From the NCBI GenBank assembly GCA_013361975.1, contig JABFXB010000225.1, forward strand, positions 1 through 7,311: a DNA stretch of 7,311 nt. Direction: 5' to 3'. Positions 1 through 6,433 of this stretch are shown here, piece by piece; position 1 is the stretch's first letter, and each line of letters opens with the position of its first letter. The notes beneath the pieces are model-generated. The model ran no database searches. It worked only from the letters and a program-made list of their open reading frames with translations, and was not told where the DNA came from. The translations under genes and the position numbers were made by a program. Origin of the DNA: Dermatophilaceae bacterium (GTDB taxonomy: Bacteria; Actinomycetota; Actinomycetes; Actinomycetales; Dermatophilaceae).

Positions 1-64
1 GGGTCCAGTCGGGCTCGACGAGCTCTCGGCGCCGGTAGGCGTAGGGCTGCTCAACCTTGATCAT
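1..64 (-). CDS. kamA: Lysine 2,3-aminomutase KamA, N-terminal fragment
   Basis: Reading leftward from an ATG at 64-62, 21 codons are open to the window edge and include EQPYAYRRRELVEPDW. From memory this resembles the N-terminal extension of actinobacterial KamA-type radical SAM aminomutases; the fragment is too short to show the CxxxCxxC iron-sulfur motif. KamA converts L-lysine to L-beta-lysine using S-adenosylmethionine, a 4Fe-4S cluster and PLP in the cytoplasm, the first step of the pathway whose later enzymes lie on the other side of the 90-bp divergent region. That context strongly supports the call. No Shine-Dalgarno sequence precedes the ATG, but a TATCCT -10 element sits at the spacing expected for a leaderless transcript. 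The alternative is another radical SAM aminomutase or an unrelated protein with a similar start. Confidence 0.72.
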   Translation of the reverse strand, partial: MIKVEQPYAYRRRELVEPDWT

Positions 65-70
65 GAGGCG

Positions 71-76
71 AGGATA
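71..76 (-). promoter_or_regulatory. -10 element of a probable leaderless kamA promoter
   Basis: On the minus strand TATCCT fits the TAnnnT -10 pattern of sigma-70-type actinobacterial promoters. If transcription starts at the A of the kamA ATG (position 64), this hexamer occupies exactly -12 to -7. No ribosome binding site lies before the ATG, which agrees with a leaderless mRNA. No good -35 element is visible upstream. Confidence 0.42.
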
Positions 77-101
77 ACCGAAGCATCACCGCTCACCCCC
101 A

Positions 102-107
102 TATGAT
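102..107 (+). promoter_or_regulatory. Candidate -10 element for the kdd-kamD-kamE-kal operon
   Basis: TATGAT differs from the TATAAT consensus by one base and is the best rightward -10 match before kdd. It predicts a start near 113-115 and a leader of about 40 bases that contains the kdd ribosome binding site. No convincing TTGACA-like -35 is found about 17 bases upstream, so an activator may be required, or the call may be wrong. Confidence 0.38.
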
Positions 108-110
108 GCT

Positions 111-150
111 GAAGGATCTTCTGTCAGATGCCTACTAAACCGAAGGATCT
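111..150 (+). repeat. GAAGGATCT direct repeat; second copy holds the kdd RBS
   Basis: GAAGGATCT occurs at 111-119 and again at 142-150, 31 bases apart (about three helical turns). The second copy contains AAGGA (143-147), which lies 7 bases before the kdd GTG and serves as its Shine-Dalgarno sequence. The first copy has no start codon after it. The pair could be tandem operator half-sites for a regulator that also occludes the ribosome site, or chance. Confidence 0.4.
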
Positions 151-154
151 CTAG

Positions 155-1267
155 GTGACCATGTCGACCTCATCGTCCCCCGTGGGCCTGCACCGCGTCC
201 TCGAGCCCACCGGCGACGCGATCACGCTGCCGCAGGCCGCTCGCCGGCTCGACGCCCGCCCGCAGCTGTGGCCCGACGAGGTCCGCATCGCGGTCGAGAC
301 GCTCAACCTCGACGCCGCCTCCTACCGGCAGCTCGCCGAGAAGCACACCACCGACGGGCGGGTCGACGGGGCGGCCGTGCGCGCCGAGGTGCTCGACATC
401 GTCGAGAGCCGGGGCAAGATGCAGAACCCCGTCACCGGCTCGGGCGGCATGCTCATCGGCACGGTCGACGACGTCGGCCCCGAGAGCACCCTCGGCCTGG
501 CGGTCGGGGACCGCGTGGCCACCCTGGTCTCGCTCTCGCTGACCCCGCTCGCGGTCACCGACGGCCTCGAGCGCTGGGACGGCCTCTCCGAACAGGTGCC
601 CGCCGCAGGGCACGCGATCCTCTTCGGCCGCAGCATCGCGGCCACCCTGCCCGACGACCTCGACGCCCACCTCGCGCTCATGGTCATGGACGTCTGCGGG
701 GCGCCGGCGCTCGTCGAGCGGGTCGTGGGGGAGTACGCCGCCCGCGGGGTCTCGCCGACGGTGGCGGTACTCGGCGGGGCCGGCAAGTCCGGTTCCCTGT
801 CGCTCGCCGCCGCCCGCGCCGCCGGCGCCGGTCGCACCATCGGGGTCGTCCCCGTCGAGCGGGAGCGGTCGGTGCTCGAGCAGAGCGGTCTCGCCGACGC
901 TGTCGTGCTCGCCGACGCCCGCTCGCCGCTCGGGCTCGCCGCAGCGGTCGAGTCGGCCGGGGGACCCGCCGACGTCACGGTCGTGTGCGTCGACGTGCCC
1001 GGCTGCGAGCAGCCGGCGATCCTCGCGACCGCCCAGGGCGGCACGATCATCTTCTTCAGCATGGCCACGAACTTCGCGGCGGCCGCGCTCGGCGCCGAGG
1101 GCCTCGCCGCAGACGTGCGGATGCTCGTCGGCAACGGCTATGTGCCCGGCCACGCCGAGACGGCCCTGCGCCTCGTGCGTGAGGTGCCGGCGGTCCGCGT
1201 GCTCTTCGAGGGGCGGCTCGCTGCCGAGACCTCCCAGGCCACGCAGACCGCGGGAGCAGGCGCATGA
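155..1267 (+). CDS. kdd: L-erythro-3,5-diaminohexanoate dehydrogenase Kdd
   Basis: Cytoplasmic NAD(P)-dependent oxidative deaminase that turns L-erythro-3,5-diaminohexanoate, the KamDE product, into 5-amino-3-oxohexanoate, ammonia and NAD(P)H. The 370-residue protein has the family's opening GLHRVLEPTG followed by a substrate-side region, then a Rossmann dinucleotide-binding domain whose strand and turn read VAVLGGAGKSG (203-213), preceded by an MDVCGAPALVE stretch. A final Rossmann strand (GGTIIFFSMATNF) is also visible. Known Kdd proteins are a little shorter, about 345 residues; the extra length includes an Ala/Thr-rich C-terminal tail. GTG at 155 is preferred because AAGGA at 143-147 is 7 bases away; ATG at 161 would leave 13. 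It is the first gene of the rightward operon and its stop overlaps kamD by 4 bases (ATGA). Its place beside kamD and kamE makes the assignment firm. Confidence 0.9.
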   Translation: MTMSTSSSPVGLHRVLEPTGDAITLPQAARRLDARPQLWPDEVRIAVETLNLDAASYRQLAEKHTTDGRVDGAAVRAEVLDIVESRGKMQNPVTGSGGMLIGTVDDVGPESTLGLAVGDRVATLVSLSLTPLAVTDGLERWDGLSEQVPAAGHAILFGRSIAATLPDDLDAHLALMVMDVCGAPALVERVVGEYAARGVSPTVAVLGGAGKSGSLSLAAARAAGAGRTIGVVPVERERSVLEQSGLADAVVLADARSPLGLAAAVESAGGPADVTVVCVDVPGCEQPAILATAQGGTIIFFSMATNFAAAALGAEGLAADVRMLVGNGYVPGHAETALRLVREVPAVRVLFEGRLAAETSQATQTAGAGA

Positions 1268-2877
1268 GCCGGCCGAACGCGATGCTCGAGCTCGACCCGA
1301 CCGTCGTGCGCAAGGCACGCTCCCTCGCCCGCAAGGCGGCGGCCCCGGTCGTGAAGATCGCGAAGAGCCACACGACCGTCTCCGTCGAGCGCGCGACGCT
1401 GCGTCTCGCGGGCCTCGCGGGCGCCGACCACGAGCGCGTGCCGTGGGTCAACCACCTCGTCACGGCGGTCCGCGACGAGGTCGGCCTCGAGCACGGTGTG
1501 ACCACGCCGGTCTACGACGCCCTGCTGCGCGGCGAGGCGCCCGACCTGACGACGCTCGCGCAGAAGGCCGCGAGCGGCAACGTGTCGTTCCGTCTCCCCG
1601 CGGGTCGTGAGGCCGCGGCCGCTCAGCGCGCGGCCGCCAAGGGCGTAGGCGTTGGCCTGCGCACCGTCGACCGCTCGCGCGCCACCCGCGACCGGCTCGT
1701 CAAGCGCCACGGCGACCCGAAGACCAAGCCGTGGATCTACCTCATCGTCGCGACCGGCGACATCTACGAGGACATCCCGCAGGCCCAGGCCGCGGCCCGA
1801 GAGGGCGCCGACGTCATCGCCGTGATCCGCTCCACCGGGCAGTCGCTGCTCGACTACGTGCCCGAGGGCGCCACGCGCGAGGGCTTCGCCGGCACGTACG
1901 CGACACAGGAGAACTTCCGGCTCATGCGAGCGGCCCTGGACGACGTGAGCAAGGAGCTCGGCCGCTACGTGCGGCTGACCAACTACGCGTCGGGGCTGTG
2001 CATGCCCGAGATCGCGGCGCTCGCCGGCATGGAGCGTCTCGACATGATGCTCAACGACTCCATGTACGGCATCCTCTTCCGCGACATCAACCCGATCAGG
2101 ACCTTTGTGGACCAAAGGTTCTCGCGCCAGGTGCACGCCCGCGCCGGCATCATCATCAACACGGGCGAGGACAACTACCTCACGACCGCCGACGCCGTCG
2201 AGGCCGCCCACACGGTCACCGTCAGCCAGCTGCTCAACGAGCGGTTCGCCAAGGAGGCCGGGCTCGAGGACTGGCAGCTCGGCCTCGGGCACGCCTTCGA
2301 GATCAACCCCGAGATCCCCGACAGCTTCCGCATGGAGCTGGCCCACGCGATGCTCGCCCGCCAGCTCTTCCCCGACGCGCCCCTGAAGTGGATGCCGCCG
2401 ACGAAGCACATGACCGGCGACGTCTTCCGCGGCTACCTGCTCGACGGGTTCTTCAACCTCGTCGGTGCGATGACCGGCCAGGGCATCCTGCTCGTCGGCA
2501 TGATGACCGAGGCCGTCGTCACGCCCTTCCTGTCGGACCGCGACCTCGCCCTGCAGAACGTCCGCTACGTCATGAACGCGGCAGGCGGGCTGACCGAGGA
2601 CTTCCATCCCCCGCGCGACGGCTTCATCCAGACGCGCGCCCGGCAGGTGCTCTCCGAGGCCGTCGACCTGCTCGAGCGCATCGTCGGTGACACCGACTCC
2701 GCCGGCGACGCGCCGCTCCTCGCGGCCATCGCCGACGGCACCTTCGGGCTGATGAAGCGTCCGGCCACCGGCGGCAAGGGGCTCGACGGCGTGTTCGAGC
2801 GGGCTGCGGCATACGACAACCCGGCGATCACCTCGCTCGACGCGTGGACCCCGCCGGCGAAGGGAGGCCGGCGATGA
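1264..2877 (+). CDS. kamD: Beta-lysine 5,6-aminomutase alpha subunit KamD
   Basis: Large catalytic subunit of the adenosylcobalamin- and PLP-dependent aminomutase that moves the terminal amino group of beta-lysine (or D-lysine) from C6 to C5, giving 3,5-diaminohexanoate (or 2,5-diaminohexanoate from D-lysine). At 537 residues it is close to the 516-residue clostridial enzyme. The TIM-barrel core is obvious from conserved runs: KPWIYLIVATGDIYEDIPQA, VIRSTGQSLLDYVPEG, LTNYASGLCMPE (from about 238), DMMLNDSMYGILFRDIN (260-276) and GIIINTGEDNYLTTADA. Tyr268 in the SMYGILF segment is the likely counterpart of the Tyr that stacks on PLP in the clostridial structure; this mapping is my inference. 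The start ATG overlaps the kdd stop (ATGA) and is preceded by GGGAG at 1252-1256; kamE follows with the same overlap, so the subunits are translationally coupled. Codons 279-285 are odd (see the separate inverted-repeat entry). Confidence 0.95.
   Translation: MSRPNAMLELDPTVVRKARSLARKAAAPVVKIAKSHTTVSVERATLRLAGLAGADHERVPWVNHLVTAVRDEVGLEHGVTTPVYDALLRGEAPDLTTLAQKAASGNVSFRLPAGREAAAAQRAAAKGVGVGLRTVDRSRATRDRLVKRHGDPKTKPWIYLIVATGDIYEDIPQAQAAAREGADVIAVIRSTGQSLLDYVPEGATREGFAGTYATQENFRLMRAALDDVSKELGRYVRLTNYASGLCMPEIAALAGMERLDMMLNDSMYGILFRDINPIRTFVDQRFSRQVHARAGIIINTGEDNYLTTADAVEAAHTVTVSQLLNERFAKEAGLEDWQLGLGHAFEINPEIPDSFRMELAHAMLARQLFPDAPLKWMPPTKHMTGDVFRGYLLDGFFNLVGAMTGQGILLVGMMTEAVVTPFLSDRDLALQNVRYVMNAAGGLTEDFHPPRDGFIQTRARQVLSEAVDLLERIVGDTDSAGDAPLLAAIADGTFGLMKRPATGGKGLDGVFERAAAYDNPAITSLDAWTPPAKGGRR
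2101..2119. repeat. Perfect 7-bp inverted repeat inside kamD, in a rare-codon patch
   Basis: ACCTTTG (2101-2107) and CAAAGGT (2113-2119) form a 7-bp stem with a 5-base spacer, TGGAC. In kamD it encodes T280-F-V-D-Q-R-F286. The codons there, AGG, ACC, TTT, GTG, GAC, CAA, AGG, include four types rarely used elsewhere in this GC-ending gene. The encoded residues (TFVDQ-FSR) look conserved in the family, so the oddity is in the nucleotides and not the protein. Confidence 0.6.
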
Positions 2878-3653
2878 GCGCGCTGGAGACGTCCGACGCA
2901 CCGCAGCAGGGCAGCATCATCCGGCCCTACGGCGACACCACCGGCGACGGCATGGTGCAGATGTCGTTCACCCTGCCGCTGCCGCACGACAAGAAGGCCG
3001 AGGGCGCGGCGCTGCAGCTGGCCCGCAAGATGGGCCTGGACCCCGCGCTGCTCGTCCACGCGAAGGCGATGGGGCCCGACTTCACGTTCTTCGTCGTCTA
3101 CGGCAGCTCGACGCACCTGGTGAACCTCGACGACGTGCACGTCGTCGAGCGCGAGTACCCGCTCCTGACCGCCAAGGACGCCAACCTGGCGATCAAGAAG
3201 CACCTGCGCCGCAAGCTCGTCGTCGTCGGCGCCTGCATCGGCACCGACGCCCACACCGTCGGCATCGACGCGATCCTCAACATCAAGGGCTTCGCGGGGG
3301 AGAAGGGCCTCGAGTACTACCGCGAGATCAAGGTGGTGAACCTCGGCGCCCAGGTGCTCGTGCCCGACCTCGTCGCCCGGGCTCGGGCCGAGAAGGCCGA
3401 CGCCGTGCTCGTGAGCCAGGTCGTCACCCAGAAGGACGCCCACATCCACAACACGACGCAGATGTCGGCCGCGTTCCGCGAGGCCTACCCGTCCGGGCAG
3501 GTGCCGGTGCTCATCGCCGGCGGCCCACGCTTCGAGGACGGCTCGGAGAAGGCGCTCGGCGTCGACCGCATCTTCGGGCGCGGCACCACCCCCGGCGAGG
3601 TCGCCAGCTACCTCGTCCACGAGATGACCCAGCGGAAGGCCAGGAAGTCATGA
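2874..3653 (+). CDS. kamE: Beta-lysine 5,6-aminomutase beta subunit KamE (B12/PLP binding)
   Basis: Small subunit that partners KamD and carries both cofactors. From the ATG at 2874 it has 259 residues. After an N-terminal dimerisation-type region (about 1-110) comes a Rossmann-like B12-binding domain beginning KLVVVGACIGTDAHTVG. This contains the DxHxxG signature (D125, H127, G130); H127 should be the lower cobalt ligand. K138, in NIKGFAG, lies 11 residues after H127, the same spacing as H133 and the PLP-linking K144 in the clostridial enzyme, so both cofactor residues appear intact. VSQVVTQKDAHIHN and VPVLIAGGPRF complete the domain. The ATG at 2874 is chosen because AGGGAGG (2861-2867) lies 6 bases upstream and it overlaps the kamD stop as ATGA. 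An in-frame GTG at 2844 would add ten residues from inside kamD. The stop overlaps the kal start by 4 bases. Confidence 0.95.
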   Translation: MSALETSDAPQQGSIIRPYGDTTGDGMVQMSFTLPLPHDKKAEGAALQLARKMGLDPALLVHAKAMGPDFTFFVVYGSSTHLVNLDDVHVVEREYPLLTAKDANLAIKKHLRRKLVVVGACIGTDAHTVGIDAILNIKGFAGEKGLEYYREIKVVNLGAQVLVPDLVARARAEKADAVLVSQVVTQKDAHIHNTTQMSAAFREAYPSGQVPVLIAGGPRFEDGSEKALGVDRIFGRGTTPGEVASYLVHEMTQRKARKS

Positions 3654-4057
3654 GCGATCGCACGACCGAGCGCACCACCCAGGCGAGCGTCGGGCAGCGG
3701 GTGACCCACCGCCGCTACGTGCCCTACAGCCACGCCCACTACGCCGGCAACCTCGTCGACGGCGCCTACTCCCTCGCCGCCTTCGGCGACGTCGCCACCG
3801 AGATGTGCATCGTCACCGACGGCGACGAGGGCCTCTTCGCGTCCTACAGCGACGTGCAGTTCACGGCGCCGGTGCGGGCGGGCGACGTCATCGAGATCTC
3901 CGCCGAGCTCGTCCGCGTCGGCTCGCGCTCACGCGAGATGGAGTTCGAGGTGCGCGTCGTCGGGCGCGGCAACCCCGGACGCGGCGAGTCCGCCGCCGAC
4001 GTGCTCGACCCGCCCATCGTCGCCACCACGGCCCGCGGGGTCGTCGTCGTCCCCTGA
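3650..4057 (+). CDS. kal: 3-aminobutyryl-CoA ammonia-lyase Kal
   Basis: Small hot-dog-fold enzyme that eliminates ammonia from L-3-aminobutyryl-CoA to give crotonyl-CoA, the last dedicated step of lysine fermentation. The 135-residue length fits the family (about 130). Recognisable Kal runs are SHAHYAGNLVDGA (27-39), FGDVATE (45-51), DGDEGLFASYSDVQF (57-71), APVRAGDVIE (73-82) and a C-terminal ESAADVLDPPIVATTARG. The ATG overlaps the kamE stop (ATGA) and has AGGAAG at 3642-3647. It is the last gene of the operon; a 9-bp inverted repeat follows 14 bases after its stop. Kal needs the Kce product as substrate, yet kce is not found beside it. Another hot-dog thioesterase or dehydratase role is unlikely given the motif match and the neighbours. 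Confidence 0.93.
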   Translation: MSDRTTERTTQASVGQRVTHRRYVPYSHAHYAGNLVDGAYSLAAFGDVATEMCIVTDGDEGLFASYSDVQFTAPVRAGDVIEISAELVRVGSRSREMEFEVRVVGRGNPGRGESAADVLDPPIVATTARGVVVVP

Positions 4058-4071
4058 GGTCTGACGTCCCG

Positions 4072-4102
4072 GCCGCACGGCATACGGTGAACCCCGTGCG
4101 GC
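4072..4102 (+). terminator. 9-bp hairpin over the kal-lnt junction, possible terminator
   Basis: GCCGCACGG (4072-4080) and CCGTGCGGC (4094-4102) are perfect inverse complements separated by 13 bases. The stem is GC-rich and would be stable in RNA. It lies 14 bases past the kal stop, where an operon terminator would be expected, but only a pyrimidine-rich GTCTTCTC follows and there is no T run. The likely lnt start codon (GTG 4087) is in the loop and an alternative GTG (4096) is in the right arm. It could therefore end the kal transcript, modulate lnt translation, or be an operator. Confidence 0.4.
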
Positions 4103-5661
4103 GTCTTCTCGTGTCCCTGCTCGCGGGCGGGCTCCTCTGCTTCGCGTTCCCGACGTTCGACGTGTGGGTCGCAGCGCCGCTGGCCCTCGGCCTGTGGGCC
4201 TGGGCGTGGGCCGGCGCCGGCTTCGGGCGCGGTTTCGGGCTCGGGTTCGCCGGGGCCCTCGTCTTCTTCGTGCCGACGCTGAGCTGGTCGGGCATCTACG
4301 TCGGGGCGGTCCCGTGGATCGCGCTGGCGACGCTGGAGTCGCTCTTCGTCGGCCTCGCCGGCGCGCTCGTCGGGTGGCTGGGCCGGGATGGGCGGGTGCG
4401 GCCTCTCTCGTTCGCCCTCGTCTGGGTCGTGACCGAGGGGTTCCGCGCGAGGGCACCGTACGGCGGTTTCCCGTGGCTGAAGATCGCCTTCGGGCAGGCG
4501 GACTCGCCCTTCGGACGTCTCGTCGCGCTCGGGGGCGCGCCGTTCGTCGGCTTCGTCATCGCCCTCGCCGGCGCCCTTCTTGCGCTCGCGGCGCAGCGGG
4601 CGCTCGCCTCCCGTTCCCACCGGTCGCGTATGCCGTCACGGAGGGTCCTCGTGCCCGTGACCGGTGCGCTCGTGCTGGGTCTCGTGGGGCTCGTCGTCCC
4701 GCTGCCCACCGACGGCCCGACGGCGCAGTTCCTCGGGGTCCAGGGCAACGTCGCGCGGCCCGGTCTCGAGTTCAACGCCGAGCGACGGGCCGTCCTCGAC
4801 AACCACGTCGCCGCGACGCTCAAGGCGCAGCGGGACGTGACCGCTGGGCGAGCGCCCGCACCCGACCTCGTCGTCTGGCCCGAGAACGCCTCCGACATCG
4901 ACCCGCTGCGCAACGCCGACGCGAAGCAGCTGATCCTCGACACGGTCGCGACGCTCCAGCGCCCCCTCATCGTCGGCGGCCTGCTGGAGGAGCCGGTCGG
5001 GTTCGTGTCGAACGTCGCGCTGCTCTTCCAGCCCGGGCAGGGCAACACCGACCGCTACGTGAAGCGACACCCCGTGCCCTTCGCCGAGTACATTCCCAAC
5101 CGGTCCTTCTGGCGCAACTTCAGCAAGGAGGTCGACCTCGTCCGCAGGGACTTCGCACCGGGCGACGCACCGGGCGTCTTCAGGGTGACCACGCCCGGCG
5201 GGCAGTCGATCCGCGCCGGCCTCGCGATCTGCTTCGAGGTCGCCTACGACGACATCATGCGCGACGCCGTGCAGACCGGCGCCAACGTGCTGGTCGTGCA
5301 GACGAACAACGCGACCTTCGGCTTCACCGCCGAGTCGCCCCAGCAGCTGGCCATCAGCCGGCTGCGCGCCATGGAGTTCGGCCGCTCGGTCGTGCACGTC
5401 TCGACCGTCGGCCAGAGCGCCCTGATCACCCCCGATGGAACCGCGCACCAGGTCACCTCGTTGTTCACGCAGGCGGTCGTCCGAGGGGCCCTACCATTGC
5501 GGGACGCCACGACACTGGCGACCCGGGTCGGTGAGGCCCCCGAATGGGTCGCCGCCGCCGCACTGCTGGTGGTGCTGGTCCTGGGCATCCGCCGCGGGCG
5601 CCCGCAGCAGGGACCGGTGGCAGACACGACGAAGGAAGAGGATGACGACGACGCAGCGTGA
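4087..5661 (+). CDS. lnt: Apolipoprotein N-acyltransferase Lnt
   Basis: Integral membrane enzyme that N-acylates the diacylglyceryl-cysteine of lipoproteins after signal-peptide cleavage. From GTG 4087 it has 524 residues. Membrane segments lie at about 7-22, 27-45, 52-72, 75-98, 106-118, 146-170 and 187-205. A conserved GGFPWLKIAFGQADSP (126-141) precedes the nitrilase-like domain, and a last segment is at about 487-501. The Glu-Lys-Cys triad is visible as E266 (WPENAS), K326 (RYVKRHPVPFAEY) and C382 (AICFEV); E334 and E384 match further conserved glutamates. The start is uncertain: no Shine-Dalgarno is close, and GTG 4087, 4096 and 4111 are all in frame. A weak CTGACG (4061-4066) and TACGGT (4083-4088) pair, 16 bases apart, would start a leaderless message near GTG 4096. 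The acidic tail (KEEDDDDAA) is encoded by the ppm1 ribosome site and first codons, which overlap by 20 bases. Confidence 0.92.
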   Translation: MNPVRRLLVSLLAGGLLCFAFPTFDVWVAAPLALGLWAWAWAGAGFGRGFGLGFAGALVFFVPTLSWSGIYVGAVPWIALATLESLFVGLAGALVGWLGRDGRVRPLSFALVWVVTEGFRARAPYGGFPWLKIAFGQADSPFGRLVALGGAPFVGFVIALAGALLALAAQRALASRSHRSRMPSRRVLVPVTGALVLGLVGLVVPLPTDGPTAQFLGVQGNVARPGLEFNAERRAVLDNHVAATLKAQRDVTAGRAPAPDLVVWPENASDIDPLRNADAKQLILDTVATLQRPLIVGGLLEEPVGFVSNVALLFQPGQGNTDRYVKRHPVPFAEYIPNRSFWRNFSKEVDLVRRDFAPGDAPGVFRVTTPGGQSIRAGLAICFEVAYDDIMRDAVQTGANVLVVQTNNATFGFTAESPQQLAISRLRAMEFGRSVVHVSTVGQSALITPDGTAHQVTSLFTQAVVRGALPLRDATTLATRVGEAPEWVAAAALLVVLVLGIRRGRPQQGPVADTTKEEDDDDAA

Positions 5662-6433
5662 GCCGGTGACCAGGGTGGCCGTGCTCATCCCGACGTACAA
5701 CGAGCGGGACAACCTGGCCGGCATCATCGCCCGCGTGCGGGCGAGCGCCCCGGCCGTCGACGTCTTCGTGCTCGACGACGCCTCTCCCGACGGCACCGGT
5801 CAGGTCGCCGACGACATCGCCGCGACCGACCCGCAGGTCCACGTCGTGCACCGGGCCGGCAAGGAGGGTCTCGGGAAGGCGTACCTCGAGGGCTTCTCGA
5901 TCGTCCTCGGGCGGGGCTACGACGCGGCTGTCGAGATGGACGCCGACGGCTCGCACCTGCCCGAGCAGCTCCCGTCGCTGCTCGCCGCCCTCGGCGAGGC
6001 CGACGTCGTCATCGGCGCGCGCTGGGTGCGCGGGGGAGAGGTGCGCAACTGGCCGGCCCACCGGAAGGTGCTGTCGGTGGGTGCCAACATCTACACCAAG
6101 GTGATGCTGGGGATGGCCGTCAACGACGCCACGGCCGGCTACCGCGCGTACCGCGCCAACGCGCTGCGGACCATGGGGCTGCAGGGCGTCGAGTCGCAGG
6201 GCTACTGCTTCCAGATCGACCTGACGTTGCGTGCGGTCCGTGCCGGCCTCACTGTCGTCGAGGTGCCGATCACCTTCGTCGAGCGCGAGGTCGGCGTCTC
6301 CAAGATGGGCAGGGACATCGTCCGAGAGGCCCTCACGAGCGTGACCCGCTGGGGCGTCGAGCACCGGCTGGGGCAGCTGCGCTCGGCTGCGCAGCGGGCC
6401 CGCCGCCGCGAGCCGGTCGGTGACCGCACGTGA
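5642..6433 (+). CDS. ppm1: Polyprenol-phosphate mannose synthase Ppm1 (GT2 family)
   Basis: GT2 glycosyltransferase of 263 residues that moves mannose from GDP-mannose to polyprenyl phosphate on the cytoplasmic membrane face. The product feeds protein O-mannosylation and lipomannan-type glycolipid synthesis. Motifs in order: IPTYNERDNL (16-25), DDASPDGT (45-52), the metal-binding DAD within EMDADGSHLPEQLPSL (98-113), VIGARWVRGG (123-132), DATAGYRAYR (162-171) and QGYCFQID (186-193). It lacks the C-terminal membrane segments of some relatives, so it probably docks on the adjacent Lnt, as known for the mycobacterial pair, which is fused in M. tuberculosis. ATG 5642 is supported by AAGGA (5632-5636); an in-frame ATG at 5435 lies deep within lnt and is rejected. 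It overlaps lnt by 20 bases and fxsA by 4. Confidence 0.92.
   Translation: MTTTQREPVTRVAVLIPTYNERDNLAGIIARVRASAPAVDVFVLDDASPDGTGQVADDIAATDPQVHVVHRAGKEGLGKAYLEGFSIVLGRGYDAAVEMDADGSHLPEQLPSLLAALGEADVVIGARWVRGGEVRNWPAHRKVLSVGANIYTKVMLGMAVNDATAGYRAYRANALRTMGLQGVESQGYCFQIDLTLRAVRAGLTVVEVPITFVEREVGVSKMGRDIVREALTSVTRWGVEHRLGQLRSAAQRARRREPVGDRT

Larger units (their letters stand above)
65..154. promoter_or_regulatory. Divergent kamA / kdd control region
   Basis: These 90 bases separate two divergently transcribed genes of the same pathway and must hold both promoters. Visible elements are a leftward TATCCT (76-71), a rightward TATGAT (102-107), a 6-bp inverted repeat AGCATC (82-87) / GATGCT (105-110), and a 9-bp direct repeat GAAGGATCT (111-119 and 142-150). 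The region is less GC-rich than the genes around it, as expected for promoter DNA. A shared regulator acting on both arms is plausible but not shown. There is no room for a cobalamin riboswitch despite the B12 dependence of KamDE. Confidence 0.65.

Noticed and set aside
65..154. Cobalamin riboswitch before the B12-dependent aminomutase operon
   Set aside because: The gap is 90 bases and shows no B12-box-like segment; a cobalamin riboswitch needs about twice that length.
2844..2873. Earlier GTG start for kamE
   Set aside because: The added residues lie inside kamD, while ATG 2874 has a strong AGGGAGG at good spacing and the ATGA overlap seen at the other junctions.
1138..2901. A very long open frame antisense to kdd, kamD and kamE
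   Set aside because: It is the usual complement-strand shadow of GC-rich genes; the translation is low-complexity Arg/Gly/Asp/Val with no family resemblance, while the plus strand encodes clear KamD.
3805..4086. Upstream extension of the lnt frame through kal
   Set aside because: The added sequence is Arg-rich out-of-frame translation of kal; Lnt homology begins at the first membrane segment after 4087.
5435..5641. Upstream start of ppm1 within lnt
   Set aside because: The extra 69 residues are out-of-frame lnt; GT2 homology starts just after ATG 5642, which has its own AAGGA.
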